From assembly GCA_002240395.1 (NCBI GenBank), contig CP016836.1, positions 62,001 to 126,000 of the forward strand: a stretch of 64,000 nt of DNA. Reading direction: 5' to 3'. The notes below the pieces were generated by a model. It saw only the letters and a program-made list of their open reading frames with translations, had not been told where the DNA came from and made no database searches. The position numbers were made by a program, and so were the translations under genes. The first letter of the stretch is position 1; each line of letters starts with the position of its first letter. Shown here piece by piece: positions 32,596-46,226 of the stretch. This stretch comes from Xanthomonas citri pv. mangiferaeindicae. GTDB taxonomy: Bacteria; Pseudomonadota; Gammaproteobacteria; Xanthomonadales; Xanthomonadaceae.

Positions 32596-33975
32596 TCAGC
32601 GATCGGGCAGCGGCGGCGGCGTGGCGGCCGCCGGTGCCTCGGCCAGGGCGTACCAGTCCACACGCCGGGTCGTGAGCATGATCGCCGCCAGGATCGCGAA
32701 CAGCAGACCGGCCCCGAGCACCAGCGCGTTGTCCTCCGAGATCAGCAGGCCGTAGAGCGCGGCGTAGAGGATGGCCAGCATTCCAGCGAAACCGGCGCCC
32801 CAAGCGCGGCTGCGCAGCACCGCCGACAGGTAGACGCCGATCAGGCCGATGCAGGCGACGCTGGCGGCCAGGTACGACCAGCCGAATGCGATGCGCTCCG
32901 ACAGGCCGACCAGCAGCAGGAAGAAGATCGCCAGCGCCAGCCCGACCATTGCGTACTGGATCGGGTGGATGCGCAGCTGCCGCAGCATCTCGAACAGGAA
33001 GAACCCGGCGAAGGTCAGCAGCACGAACAGCACGCCGTACTTGCTGGCGCGATCGGCGCGCACGTAGGCATCCACCGGGTCGACCAGCGCGATACCCAGC
33101 GCGTCGATCCCGGCCTCGCCGTTCTCGCGCAGCATCGCCGCGGTGTCGCGCTCGGCGCGGGCGCCGTTGAGCACCTGCAGCTGCGCATCGCTGGCCAGCG
33201 AGGACACTGCCCACTCGGCGTGGAAGCCATCCTGACCGACCTCGCGCGCAGTCGGCAGGAAGCGGCCGTTGAACAGCGGATGGCGCCAGGGCGAATCCAC
33301 CGCGACCCGGGTCTCGCTGGCCAGCGGCACCACGGCCAGCGTCTCGCTGCCCGACAGCGCCAGGTCCAGCGTGGTCCGCAGTTGCAGCCGGTCGCCGCTC
33401 GCAAGCGGCGCCAGCACCGTATGCAGGCCCGAGCCGAGGTCGCCGCCGGCGCCCTGCTTCAACTCGGCCTGCGCATCGTCGAGCCGCAGCCGCGGCGTTC
33501 CGCGCAGGCCACGCACATCGGTGATGCCGTAGCTGATGTACGGGCGGCCAATCCGGCGCGGTGCGACGGCGTCGCGGTCATCGGGGATGTGCACGTCGAA
33601 GCCGGCCCGCAACTGGCCTTCGAACACGTACATGCGCACTTCGTGCAGCCCCAGCCGTCGGGTGTAAGGCGCCATCGTGCCGGTCAGGTCCGTGGTGCTT
33701 GGAAAGAAGATCCAACGGCTCTCACGCTCGCGCTGCACGGTTCCGGTCGAGCGCCCGTTGGCGTCCTTCTCTTCCACCTCGACCGTTTCCACATACGGCA
33801 CGACCAGCACTGGCGTGGTCAGGGTCTGGCTCCCCGCCTCGCTGCGGGCAATCCGCTCGACCGCATCGGCGCGATAGCGCTGGCGATCGAGGATCACGCC
33901 ACGGATCATCAATAACGGCAACAGAATCGCCAGGCTCAGCCCGGCCACGATCAGGATCTTCAACGCCAACCGCAT
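32596..33975 (-). CDS. creD: Inner membrane protein CreD
   Basis: A 459-residue membrane protein of the CreD family. It has one N-terminal helix (LKILIVAGLSLAILLPLLMIRG), the conserved RQRYRADAVERIARSEAG, a large periplasmic part, and a cluster of about six helices at the C-terminus including VLFVLLTFAGFFLFEMLRQLRIHPIQY. CreD is controlled by CreBC and linked to beta-lactam and colicin responses and envelope integrity in other bacteria; its biochemical role is unknown. The ATG at 33973-33975 was chosen because the upstream extension is not family-like. Confidence 0.93.
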   Translation of the reverse strand: MRLALKILIVAGLSLAILLPLLMIRGVILDRQRYRADAVERIARSEAGSQTLTTPVLVVPYVETVEVEEKDANGRSTGTVQRERESRWIFFPSTTDLTGTMAPYTRRLGLHEVRMYVFEGQLRAGFDVHIPDDRDAVAPRRIGRPYISYGITDVRGLRGTPRLRLDDAQAELKQGAGGDLGSGLHTVLAPLASGDRLQLRTTLDLALSGSETLAVVPLASETRVAVDSPWRHPLFNGRFLPTAREVGQDGFHAEWAVSSLASDAQLQVLNGARAERDTAAMLRENGEAGIDALGIALVDPVDAYVRADRASKYGVLFVLLTFAGFFLFEMLRQLRIHPIQYAMVGLALAIFFLLLVGLSERIAFGWSYLAASVACIGLIGVYLSAVLRSRAWGAGFAGMLAILYAALYGLLISEDNALVLGAGLLFAILAAIMLTTRRVDWYALAEAPAAATPPPLPDR

Positions 33976-34053
33976 GGCACCACTCCAAATCTGGGAACGT
34001 GGCGGCAGCGTGCCCCGGTGAGGTGGGGCCACGATGGCGGCTGTGTGAAGTGG

Positions 34054-35502
34054 CTATGAAGTCGGGCGCGTCGCGCTCTCTCGCGGCAACTCGACCACCG
34101 CGAGCGCACCGCCGCCTTCGCGATTGTCGAGCGCGGCGCGACCGCCGTGCAGCGCCGCGACCTCGGCGACAAAGGCCAGGCCAAGGCCACTGCTGCGACT
34201 GCCGCCCCCGGGCCTGGGCAGCGAGTAGAACCGCTCGAACACGCGTGCCCGGGCGTAGTCGGGAATGCCTGGCCCGCGATCGCCGACCGTCACCCGCACA
34301 CCGACTTCCGAAGCCGTCGCGGCGACTTCGACCGTCGCGCCTTCCGGGGAGAAGTCGCAGGCGTTGTCGACCAGATTGGCGATCATCTGTCGCAACAGGT
34401 AGGCATCGCCAGAGACCACCGCGTCGCGACAGGCCGGATCGATCGTCAACCGCACCGGCACGCGCCCCGGATCGGCCGCGAACGGTGCCACTGCCGCATC
34501 GAGCACATCGGCCAGCAGGACGCGCTCGGGCCGCTCGATGCGTTGCCGATGCTCGACCGCCGCCAGCGCCAGCAGTTTGTCGATCGTCTGGGTCATGCGC
34601 TCGCTCTGCGTGCGCACACTCGCTGCAAAACGCGCGCGGTCGTCATCGGGCAGCGGTTGCTCCAGCAGCTCGGCGGCACCGCGGATCGCCGACAGCGGTG
34701 CCTTCAGTTCGTGGGTCAGGCTGTGCACATAACGCTCGACGTACTGCTTGCCCTCGAGCCGCTCGCGCATCGTCTCCAGCGCCCGGCCCAGATCTGCGAA
34801 CTCCCCGGCGCTGCGCGGCAGCGACGCGCGCTCGCCGGCAGTGACCGCATCGGCATAGCGGCGCAGCGCGCCGAGCTGGCGCGACAGCCACCAGGCCGCG
34901 AGCAGGCCGATCGCCAGTGCCGCGCCCAGCAGCACGCCGCCCCAGCGCAGGATCGTGGCCTGGCTGCGTGCGATGAACGGCGCGATGGTGCGATTGGGCT
35001 TGGCCACCGTCAGCACGCCGACGATACGGTGGCCGTCGCGGATGGGCGCGGCCACGTGCATGACCGAGCTCGCGTCGTCGTCCGGATCCAGGCGACTGGA
35101 ACGCGCGCCGTAGCGGCCGCGCAGGGTCAGGTAGACATCGTTCCAGCGCGAGTAGTCGCGACCGACGTCGCGCCCGCTCGAATCGAACACCACGATGCCC
35201 TGGGCATCGGTGATGTAGATCCGGTAGGCAACGTCGGATTTGCGAAAGCCCCAGATCTCGGCATCGACGCGCCGCGCGGCGAGGGCGCGGAGGCGCGCTG
35301 CGAACCGGCCATCATCGATGCGCCCGGCCAGAAAGTCGTCGGTCGCCAGTTCGGCGAGCACGCCGGCGGTGTCGGCCAGTGTGTCCTCCATCGCCTGGCG
35401 TACACCCGGCTTGACCTCCTGGGTGAACACCCGCAGCAGCAGCAGCGCGGCGATCGCGACGATCGCAAAGTAGCCCAGCAGGATCCGCAGCCCGATCCGC
35501 AT
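34054..35502 (-). CDS. creC: Two-component sensor histidine kinase CreC
   Basis: A 482-residue sensor kinase with a first transmembrane helix at about residues 6-24, a periplasmic sensing domain, a second helix near residues 188-206 and a HAMP linker. The HisKA box is SLTHELKAPLSAIRGAAELL (His264) and the HATPase motifs are NLVDNACDFSPEGA and GLGLAF. It lies 9 nt downstream of creB on the same strand and should phosphorylate it. Confidence 0.94.
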   Translation of the reverse strand: MRIGLRILLGYFAIVAIAALLLLRVFTQEVKPGVRQAMEDTLADTAGVLAELATDDFLAGRIDDGRFAARLRALAARRVDAEIWGFRKSDVAYRIYITDAQGIVVFDSSGRDVGRDYSRWNDVYLTLRGRYGARSSRLDPDDDASSVMHVAAPIRDGHRIVGVLTVAKPNRTIAPFIARSQATILRWGGVLLGAALAIGLLAAWWLSRQLGALRRYADAVTAGERASLPRSAGEFADLGRALETMRERLEGKQYVERYVHSLTHELKAPLSAIRGAAELLEQPLPDDDRARFAASVRTQSERMTQTIDKLLALAAVEHRQRIERPERVLLADVLDAAVAPFAADPGRVPVRLTIDPACRDAVVSGDAYLLRQMIANLVDNACDFSPEGATVEVAATASEVGVRVTVGDRGPGIPDYARARVFERFYSLPRPGGGSRSSGLGLAFVAEVAALHGGRAALDNREGGGALAVVELPRESATRPTS

Positions 35503-35511
35503 GGCGCGCCC

Positions 35512-36192
35512 TCAGTCCACATCCAGCGAATAGCCCAGGCCCCGGTGCGTGCGCAGCGGGTCGGCACCGGGCGTGATCGCGCGCAGCTTGGCGCGCAGCG
35601 TCTTGACGTGGGTATCGACGGTGCGGTCGCCGCTGTCGGGGGCGTCCTCCCAGACCCGATCCATCAGCTGCGCACGCGAGAGCACCGCGCCCGGGCGTGT
35701 GAGCAGTGCCGCCAGCAGGCCGTACTCGTAGCGCGTCAGCTCGAGCGGCTGCCCGTGGTAGCGGATACGCAATCCGGCGCGGTCATGCTCGAACGCACCG
35801 GCGCGGGCGACCTCGCGGCCTTCGGTGGTCGGCGCGGGACGTCGCAGCGCCACGCGCACGCGGGCGACGAGTTCGCGCAGCGAGAATGGTTTGGCGACAT
35901 AGTCCTCGGCGCCGAGCTCGAAGCCGAGCACGCGCTCGGCTTCGGCCGCCTGGGCGGTCAGGAAGATCACCGGCAACGGCGCGTGCCGGCGCAGATCCGC
36001 GCACAGGGCGAAGCCGCTGACATCCGGCAGCCCGACGTCCAGGATGGCCAGATCGAAGGTCTCGGCCAACGCCGCGGCAAGCGCCGTGCGGCCGTCGAGA
36101 CAATGTCGTATCTGGTGGCCCTCGGCACGCAGCGCGTAGGCGACGGTGTCGGCGATGGCGGACTCGTCCTCGACGAGCAGGATGCGGGACAT
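35512..36192 (-). CDS. creB: Two-component response regulator CreB
   Basis: A 226-residue OmpR/PhoB-family regulator. The receiver has the acidic pair at ED (residues 8-9), phospho-acceptor D52 (AILDVGLPD) and K in YVAKPFSLREL. The winged helix ends TVDTHVKTLRAKLRAI ... HRGLGYSLDVD. It heads creB-creC-creD and probably activates creD. The ATG at 36190-36192 is preferred over the longer frame because it gives MSRILLVEDE. Confidence 0.94.
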   Translation of the reverse strand: MSRILLVEDESAIADTVAYALRAEGHQIRHCLDGRTALAAALAETFDLAILDVGLPDVSGFALCADLRRHAPLPVIFLTAQAAEAERVLGFELGAEDYVAKPFSLRELVARVRVALRRPAPTTEGREVARAGAFEHDRAGLRIRYHGQPLELTRYEYGLLAALLTRPGAVLSRAQLMDRVWEDAPDSGDRTVDTHVKTLRAKLRAITPGADPLRTHRGLGYSLDVD

Positions 36193-36260
36193 GGCACGGC
36201 GCGGGTGGAAACCGCGCACAGCATACGGCGTGGCCCGTCGCGCGCCGCTACCCTATGCCG

Positions 36261-37118
36261 ATGAACTACCGCCACGCCTTCCACGCCGGCAATCACGCCG
36301 ACGTCCTCAAGCATGTCGTGCTGCTCGCGATCTGCGACGCGCTGGCGCTCAAGCCGGCGCCCTGCTTCGCGCTCGACACCCACGCCGGCGCTGGTCTCTA
36401 CAGTCTGGTCGACGACGCTGCGCGCCGGACCGGCGAGGCCGAGGCCGGCATCGGTCGCCTGCAGGCCACGCCGCCGGAGGTGCCGGCGATCGCGCGCTAC
36501 CTGGACGCGATCGCGGCCTGCCGCGCCGCCCATGGCGCCGACGCCTATCCCGGCTCGCCCTGGCTGCTCGCCCATGCCCTGCGCGCGCAGGACCGGATCG
36601 CCTGCTGCGAGATCGAGCCTGGCGCATTGGCCGCGCTGCGCCAGGCGGTCGGCCGCGACCCGCGCGTGGCGGTGCATGCGCGTGACGGCTACGAGGCCTG
36701 CCGCGCGCTGCTGCCGCCGCGGCACGGCGCGCAGAAGTTCGCCCGTGGCCTGGTGCTGATCGACCCGCCTTACGAAGCCCAGCGCGCGGAGTTCGACGTC
36801 GCCCTGCCCGCGATGCGCGACGCGCTGTCGCGCTGGTCGCAGGCGACCCAGGCACTGTGGTACCCGATCAAGCAGCGACGCACGCTCACCCCGTTCCTGC
36901 GCGACGCCGGCCGGCTGCAGAGCCACTCGACCCTGGTGGTGGAACTGCTGGTCCGGGGCGACGATTCGCCGCTGCGGATGAACGGCAGCGGGCTGCTGCT
37001 GGTCGACCCGCCCTGGTCGCTGGCCGACACGCTCGCGCCAGCGCTCGACGCCTTGCGCCGGACCCTGGGCGAGGCCGGCGCCGACACCCGCCTGCACTGG
37101 CTGCGCGAGCCGGCCTGA
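36261..37118 (+). CDS. rlmJ: 23S rRNA (adenine-2030-N6)-methyltransferase RlmJ
   Basis: A 285-residue SAM-dependent RNA methyltransferase modifying A2030 of 23S rRNA. It shows the family N-terminus MNYRHAFHAGNHADVLKHVVL, the GAGLYSL loop, and the catalytic motif DPPYEAQ (IV), plus WYPIKQRR and the late GLLLVDPPW strand. An in-frame ATG two codons earlier (36255) is possible, but MNYRHAFHAGN aligns with the usual start. It is divergent from creB. Confidence 0.94.
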   Translation: MNYRHAFHAGNHADVLKHVVLLAICDALALKPAPCFALDTHAGAGLYSLVDDAARRTGEAEAGIGRLQATPPEVPAIARYLDAIAACRAAHGADAYPGSPWLLAHALRAQDRIACCEIEPGALAALRQAVGRDPRVAVHARDGYEACRALLPPRHGAQKFARGLVLIDPPYEAQRAEFDVALPAMRDALSRWSQATQALWYPIKQRRTLTPFLRDAGRLQSHSTLVVELLVRGDDSPLRMNGSGLLLVDPPWSLADTLAPALDALRRTLGEAGADTRLHWLREPA

Positions 37119-37139
37119 GGACCGCGCAGGATGTGGCAG

Positions 37140-37161
37140 AGACTGCGGCGCTTCGCAGTCT
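37140..37161 (+). terminator. Hairpin after rlmJ
   Basis: 8-bp stem 37140-37147 / 37154-37161 (AGACTGCG / CGCAGTCT) with a 6-nt loop, 21 nt after the rlmJ stop. It is followed by TGCCTTC, so the U-tract is weak. Confidence 0.5.
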
Positions 37162-37226
37162 GCCTTCACGGTACCTGAATCGCGGAGTTGGGTATGGTCG
37201 GCCCCACCCTTCCAGCCCGACCTTCG

Positions 37227-37814
37227 ATGACCGCACGCAACCGCCTCCCTCCCTGGCACGAGGAAATCCGTCTCGCGAACGGCCGCCAGGTGTTGATCCG
37301 GCCGATCCGTCCCGCCGATGCCGACCCGCTGCGCGCGGCCTTCGCGCTGCTGGAACCCGACGAGGTCCGCCAGCGCTTCCTGTACGCCAAGAAGGAGCTC
37401 TCGCCCGAGACCGCGCTTCGGCTGACCCAACCCAACCCCAAGTCGGAGTTCGTGCTGGTCGCCGCCGAGCCGATGACGCCGGGCGAGGCGCTGGTCGGCG
37501 CGGTGGCACGCGCCGCGATCCTGCCCGGCACCCGGCATGCCGAGTTCCACATTCTGGTCAGCCACTACGTGGCCGGCATGGGGCTGGGGCGTCATCTGAT
37601 GCGGCGGCTGGTGCGCTGGGCCAAAGGCAAGCGCCTGGACCGGCTGTACGGCGATGTGCTCGAAGAAAACGAGCCGATGCGCGCGCTGGCCAGGTCGCTC
37701 GGCTTCCAGCAGACCGCCGGCGAGGCGCCGGGCATGATCCGGGTCTCGCTGGATCTCAAGCGCAGCGCCCCCGAGGGCAGCGGCGCCGAGGCGCCGCATC
37801 TGCCGCTGGGTTGA
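37227..37814 (+). CDS. GNAT-family N-acetyltransferase
   Basis: A 195-residue GNAT protein with an N-terminal segment of the type found in Pat-like acetyltransferases (IRPIRPADADPLRAAFALLEPDEVRQRFLYAKKELS). The acetyl-CoA-binding region is VSHYVAGMGLGRHLMRRLVRWA, followed by ENEPMRALARSLGF and a C-terminal extension. The N-terminal motif resembles the GNAT domain of protein lysine acetyltransferases, but the substrate is unknown. The ATG at 37227 is the likely start; the frame is open to 37188. Confidence 0.85.
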   Translation: MTARNRLPPWHEEIRLANGRQVLIRPIRPADADPLRAAFALLEPDEVRQRFLYAKKELSPETALRLTQPNPKSEFVLVAAEPMTPGEALVGAVARAAILPGTRHAEFHILVSHYVAGMGLGRHLMRRLVRWAKGKRLDRLYGDVLEENEPMRALARSLGFQQTAGEAPGMIRVSLDLKRSAPEGSGAEAPHLPLG

Positions 37815-38010
37815 GCCACGGTCTGCGCAGCAGCGCTGGCCAGGTCCGCCGATCGCGGCATCGCGCACAGCCGCACGCCGCGCCCTGTCTCAGGGCGCGA
37901 GACCGCTTCGTTTAGACTGACAGGTTGATCGCGCCGGAAGCCCGACGGGCATCCGGCGCTGTCGTCGTTGTGCCCCCGTTCTCTCCGCCGTACCGCTTCC
38001 CGACGTCCCG

Positions 38011-41537
<3,527 letters not shown>

Positions 41538-41538
<1 letters not shown>

Positions 41539-42143
41539 TGCCCACCACCGCCACGCATGTCGACCGCGCGCCCGACGACCTCGTCGCCTCGCTGCATGTG
41601 CTGACGGTGGCATTGCACGAGCGCGACACCTACACCCATGGCCACTGCGACCGCGTCGGGCGGCTGGCCAGTGCCCTGGCCCGCCGCCTCGGCCTGTCGC
41701 ACGCACGCCGGCATGCACTGGTGCTGGCCGCACGCTTCCACGACATCGGCAAGATCGGCATCCCCGACGACGTGTTGCTGCACCCGCATCGGCTGGACCC
41801 CGACCGGCTGGCGATCATGCGCACCCACTCGGCACGGGGCGCGCGGGTGTTCATCGCCACCGGTCGCGACGATGCCCACGAAGTCGCGCGGATCATCCGC
41901 CATCACCACGAGGCGGTCGACGGCAGCGGCTATCCCGATGGGCTGATCGGCGAGGCGATCCCGCTCGAAGCGCGCATGCTGGCCGTCGTCGACAGCTACG
42001 ACGCGATGACCAGCGACCGCCCGTACCGCCGCGCCCTGGGCGTCGACCAGACGCTGGCGCGGCTGCGGGCCGATGCCGCGCGCAGGCTCGATCCCGACCT
42101 GGTGGACGCCTTCATCGGCGTCCTGCACACCAGCCCGGGCTGA
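41538..42143 (+). CDS. Stand-alone HD-GYP domain phosphodiesterase
   Basis: A 201-residue protein that is nearly all HD-GYP domain, the class that hydrolyses cyclic di-GMP. Visible motifs are HGHCDRVGRLA, the HD pair in RFHDIGKIGIPD, HSARGARVF, HHHEAVDGSGYPDG (the GYP signature) and ARMLAVVDSYDAMTSDRPYR. All expected metal ligands seem present. There is no sensor or receiver domain, so control must be by partners or expression. It is coupled to mfd by a 1-nt overlap. Confidence 0.93.
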
Positions 42144-42146
42144 CGC

Positions 42147-43499
42147 TCAACGCGGCGCCGCCGTGCCGACGCTGTCCAGGATCGTGCCCGCCAGGCGCCC
42201 ATAGTCGCCGTCGAAATGGTGGCCGCCGGGCAAGGTCCGGACCGTGACGTGGCCGGGCGGCAAGGTCGCGCAGGTGGCGTCATCGTCGCCCTCGCCTTCG
42301 ATGCACAGCGCGCGATCGGCCGACAAGCGCATCACCTCGGGGGCGATCTCCAGCGCATCGGGATCGTTCGCCGACAGCCAGTTGCCGACATGGAACTCGA
42401 ACGAGGCACGCCGGCCCAGCCCGATCAACACTGTGCGCGCGACCATCGCGCGGGTGGCCGGCGGCAGGCGGTTCACCGCGAAGGGCAACACATCGGCGCC
42501 CTGCGAGTAGCCGATCAGCAACACGCGCGCCCGGCCCCAGCGCGCGGCGTAGCTCCGCACCACGCGGTCGATGTCGCGGGCCAGGCCGTCAGGCGTGCGC
42601 GCCGACCAGAAATAGCGCAGCGAATCGAACCCCACCACCGCGATGCCGCGCGCGGCCAACGCATCGGCGACCTCGGTGTCGAGCCCGGCCCAGCCGCCGT
42701 CGCCGCTGAGCAGGATCGCGAACATCGGCTGCGCCGGCCCGTGGGCCGGCACCTCGACCAGCGGCAGGTCGCGCACGTCCGAAGGCGGTGCGGCCGGCTG
42801 CGCGCGCGCCGACAGGCGCGCCAGGCGCTGGACGGCGGCGCGCAACGGCGCCGGCGCATCGCCATGTGCGCGCACCGCGGCGCCATCGATGCCGCGCGCG
42901 AAGCGCTGGAGCTCGCCCAGCTCGGCCGTGCTGGTCAGGGCCAGCCAGGGCATGACGAGGGCCGGCACCGGCTGCAGCGTCACCGTATCGGACTGAGGCG
43001 TGTGCGCAGCGAACAGCGTGCCCTCACCTTGGCAAGGCGGCTTGCCGAGCGCCAGCGGCGGCAACGCGCCGCGCGTGACCGCGCCGGCAAACACCCCCGG
43101 CTGGGCCTGCGCGGCCATCGCATAGACGATCGCCGCGCCCTCGCCCCGGCCCACCAGGACTGGCGGCCGGTAGTCAGGCAATCGCGCATAGCCCTGCAGC
43201 CAATGCGAGAGATTCTCCAGATCGCCATCCGGGAACGCGCAGGCCCCGCCATCGCGCGCCAGCGCCGCCTGCAGCCGCGCCACGTCGATCTCGGCCACCA
43301 GGGCACCGTCGGCCGCCAGGGCCTGCGCGGTGGCGTGGTCGTCGCCCGTATCGAGCAACAACACAGTATGCGTCGCCTGCCCGGCCGGCCGTGTCAGCAC
43401 GACATCCTCGAAGAACCCATGCCGCAGCCGTTCCTGCGCAGCTGCAGGCCCCACCAGCAGCAACGCCGCCACAACGCCCCACATCACCACAGGTTTCAT
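42147..43499 (-). CDS. AcvB/VirJ-like periplasmic hydrolase
   Basis: A 450-residue secreted alpha/beta-hydrolase of the AcvB/VirJ family. The signal peptide ends near GPAAAQ (about residue 22). The C-terminal catalytic domain starts at FAILLSGDGGWAGLD, with the nucleophile in LLIGYSQGADVLPFAVNRLP and a late HHFDGDY for the His. In Agrobacterium, AcvB hydrolyses lysyl-phosphatidylglycerol and is encoded beside lpiA (mprF). Here the ATG overlaps the mprF stop by 4 nt, which supports the same role. Confidence 0.87.
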   Translation of the reverse strand: MKPVVMWGVVAALLLVGPAAAQERLRHGFFEDVVLTRPAGQATHTVLLLDTGDDHATAQALAADGALVAEIDVARLQAALARDGGACAFPDGDLENLSHWLQGYARLPDYRPPVLVGRGEGAAIVYAMAAQAQPGVFAGAVTRGALPPLALGKPPCQGEGTLFAAHTPQSDTVTLQPVPALVMPWLALTSTAELGELQRFARGIDGAAVRAHGDAPAPLRAAVQRLARLSARAQPAAPPSDVRDLPLVEVPAHGPAQPMFAILLSGDGGWAGLDTEVADALAARGIAVVGFDSLRYFWSARTPDGLARDIDRVVRSYAARWGRARVLLIGYSQGADVLPFAVNRLPPATRAMVARTVLIGLGRRASFEFHVGNWLSANDPDALEIAPEVMRLSADRALCIEGEGDDDATCATLPPGHVTVRTLPGGHHFDGDYGRLAGTILDSVGTAAPR

Positions 43500-46074
43500 T
43501 TCGACAGGACTCCTCGGTAACCGCCCGCAATCAATGCCGCGGCATCGGCCAGCACCAGCAGCGGCGCGATGCCGCCGGGCGAGGCGAGATAGCGCGCACT
43601 CCACTGCGGATCGAACTTGTCCTTGAACGCGCGCAGCCCACGGAAGTTGTAGAACTGCTCGCCGCGCGCGAACAACAGCCGCCCCATGCGATGCCACTGC
43701 GGCGCCAGTGCGTGGGTCGCCATGCCCGATAGCGGCGCCATGCCCAGCCCGAAGCGCCGATAGCCATCGGCGGCCAGGTGCTGGAGCAGGCGCGCGAACA
43801 GGAAATCCATCGTGCCGGGCGGCGCATCGGGCAGGTGGCGCATCAGATCGATACTCGCCTCCGACGCCTCGCTCGCCGGATCGCCGGCGAGGAGCAGGCT
43901 GGCGAACGCGACGATCCGTGTCTCGTCGCGCACCACCGCGATCGGATTCCGGGCGAGATACGCAGGATCGAACGCGCCGATCGAAAACCGCTTCTCTGCG
44001 GTCCGGTGCTGCGCCAGCCAGGCATCGGAGACCGGCTGCAATGCGGGCAGCAGCGCCGGCACTTGCGGCGTGTCGACGATCTCGAACCGCAGGCCCGCAC
44101 GCTCGGCGCGGTTGACTGCGGTGCGCAGACTGCCCCTCCGCCTGCCCTGCAGCGAGAATCCGGGCAGCGGCACGCTGGCGTACTCGCCCAGCTTGAACAG
44201 CCGCAGGCCGGCATCGAGGTACATCGGCAACGCCTCCGGGCCCACCTGATAGAAACAGCCGCGCGCCCCTGCATCGCGCGCGCGCTCCAGGAACGTCCAT
44301 ACCAGGTCCGGCCAGGCCTCGTACGGGCCGACCGGATCGAACAGCGCAATCCATGAGCGGCCTTGCCGCCCGTACATCAGGAAGGCATCGCCGGCCGGCG
44401 AGAACAACAGGTGCTTGTCGCCAGTGAGCACCAGTCCCGCGTCGGCGCTGTCGTGCGCACGCACGATCGCCTGCGCCTGCGCCAATTGCGCGACATCGGG
44501 CAATGGCGGCGGCGGCGCGGCCGGACGTACCAGTTGCCGCAGCGCGAGCGCCAGCGCGACCACCGCCATCGCCACCAAGGCCCGCAACGAACGCGGCGCC
44601 TCGCCCGACAGCGCGAACTGCCACCACAACTGGTGCGCGTAGGCGACATCGCGGTAGGCGAAGAACAGCAGGCCGACCACCGCGATGCAGATCACCGCCA
44701 TCGCCACCAGCCAGCCGCCGGTAAACGGCACCGCGAGCAGCGAGGCGCGGCGCGTGAACTGACGCCTGGAGACAAGCAGCGCCAGCAACAGCGCCGCCAA
44801 TACCGCCGCCTCGGTCACCGCCACGCCCTTGGGCAGTGCGAACACCAGCGCCAGCGCCACCAGCACGACCGCCGCCCACCAGGCGGCGTCGAGCCGCCGC
44901 AACAACGCGCGCGCGACGAACAGCAGCAACACGCCGATGACCGAACTGAGGAAATGCGCCGCCTCGATCAGCGGCAGCGGGACCATCGCGAGCATGCGCA
45001 GCGCGCGGCCGGTGGCCGGCGTCACACCCGAGACCAGCAGCATCACCGCCGCCACCAGGGTTGCGGCCGCCAGCACACGCGGCGCCAACCCGGCCAGGAA
45101 CCGACGCGCCGGCGACGCCACCCGCCCGGTCTCGTGCAGGACCAGCACGCCCAGCGCGATCAGCAGCGGCAGCAGGTAATAGACCAGGCGATAGAGCACC
45201 AGTGCACCGGCCAACGTGCCCGCCGGCACGCGATCGGCGAGCGCGACCAGCATCACCGCCTCGAACACGCCCAGCCCGCCCGGCACATGGCTGACCACCC
45301 CCACCACCACGGCTGCGGCATAGAAGCCCAGGAACGTCGCGAATCCGACCGCGCCTTCGGGCAACAGCAGCCACAGCACCGCGGCGGCCGCCGTGATGTC
45401 GACGATCGACAGCGCCAGTTGGGTCCAGGCCAGGCCGGGCCTCGGCAGGCGGAGACGGCCAACGTGCCCGCGGATCTGGCACAACACGAGCAGCCCCAGC
45501 ACCGCCGCCACCGCCAGCGCGCCCAGCGATGCCACGGCCCAGGCCGGCAAGCGCAGCATCGGCGCGAGCGCCGCGGCATCCCACCACAGCCCGGCGCCGC
45601 CGACCGCGCAGGCGCCAAGCCCGAACGCGGATGCATTGAAGACGATCGCGCGCGACACCTCGCCCGGCTCCACGCCCGCGGCCCCGTAGAGCCGCATGCG
45701 CACCGCGCCCCGGTGAACACACCCAGGCCGATCGTATTGCTCAGCGCGTAGGCGACGAATGCGGTCTTGGCGACCGTCCGCGCGGGCACGCGCGCACCGA
45801 CATAACGCAACGCGCTCGCGTCGTAGCCGATCAGTGCGGCGAAGCTGATCGCGGTGGCGAGGATCGCCAGTGCGATCCGCAGACCCGGCGTGGCCTCGAT
45901 CGCGGCCACGATCTCGTCGTAGCGCAACTCGTGCCAGAAGCCGTGCAAGGCGACCGCGAGCAGTGCGCCGATCGCCAGCACGCCCGCGACAATCGCGACG
46001 CGGCGCAGCGCCTCGGCATGCGCGATCGACCAGGCGCTGACCGTCTGCAGCGAACGTCGCATCGACACCGCCAT
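43496..46074 (-). CDS. mprF: Phosphatidylglycerol lysyltransferase/flippase MprF, interrupted by a frameshift
   Basis: MprF aminoacylates phosphatidylglycerol and flips the product, lowering negative surface charge. The N-terminal frame runs MAVSMRRSLQTVSAW ... SNTIGLGVFTG, then breaks at about 45708-45711. It resumes as AVRMRLYGAAGVEPGEVSRA with many helices, followed by the cytosolic DUF2156 synthase domain (SPAGDAFLMYGRQGRSWIALFDPVG, GTMDFLFARLLQHLAADG). Adding one base to a run of four Cs (plus strand) restores about 859 residues, the family size. The start is the ATG at 46072-46074. It is cotranscribed with acvB-like. Confidence 0.9.
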
Positions 46075-46226
46075 GTCCACCTCGCGCGTACGCCCCGCGG
46101 CGATCGCAGGGCACGAAGGCCGCGGAGCATACACCTGCCTCCGTGTCCGGCAGGCGCACATGTCGCGCCGGCCACGGCGCGCCGTTCAGCCGTCCCGCCG
46201 CCCGTCATCACCAGCGTGAAAGCGGC

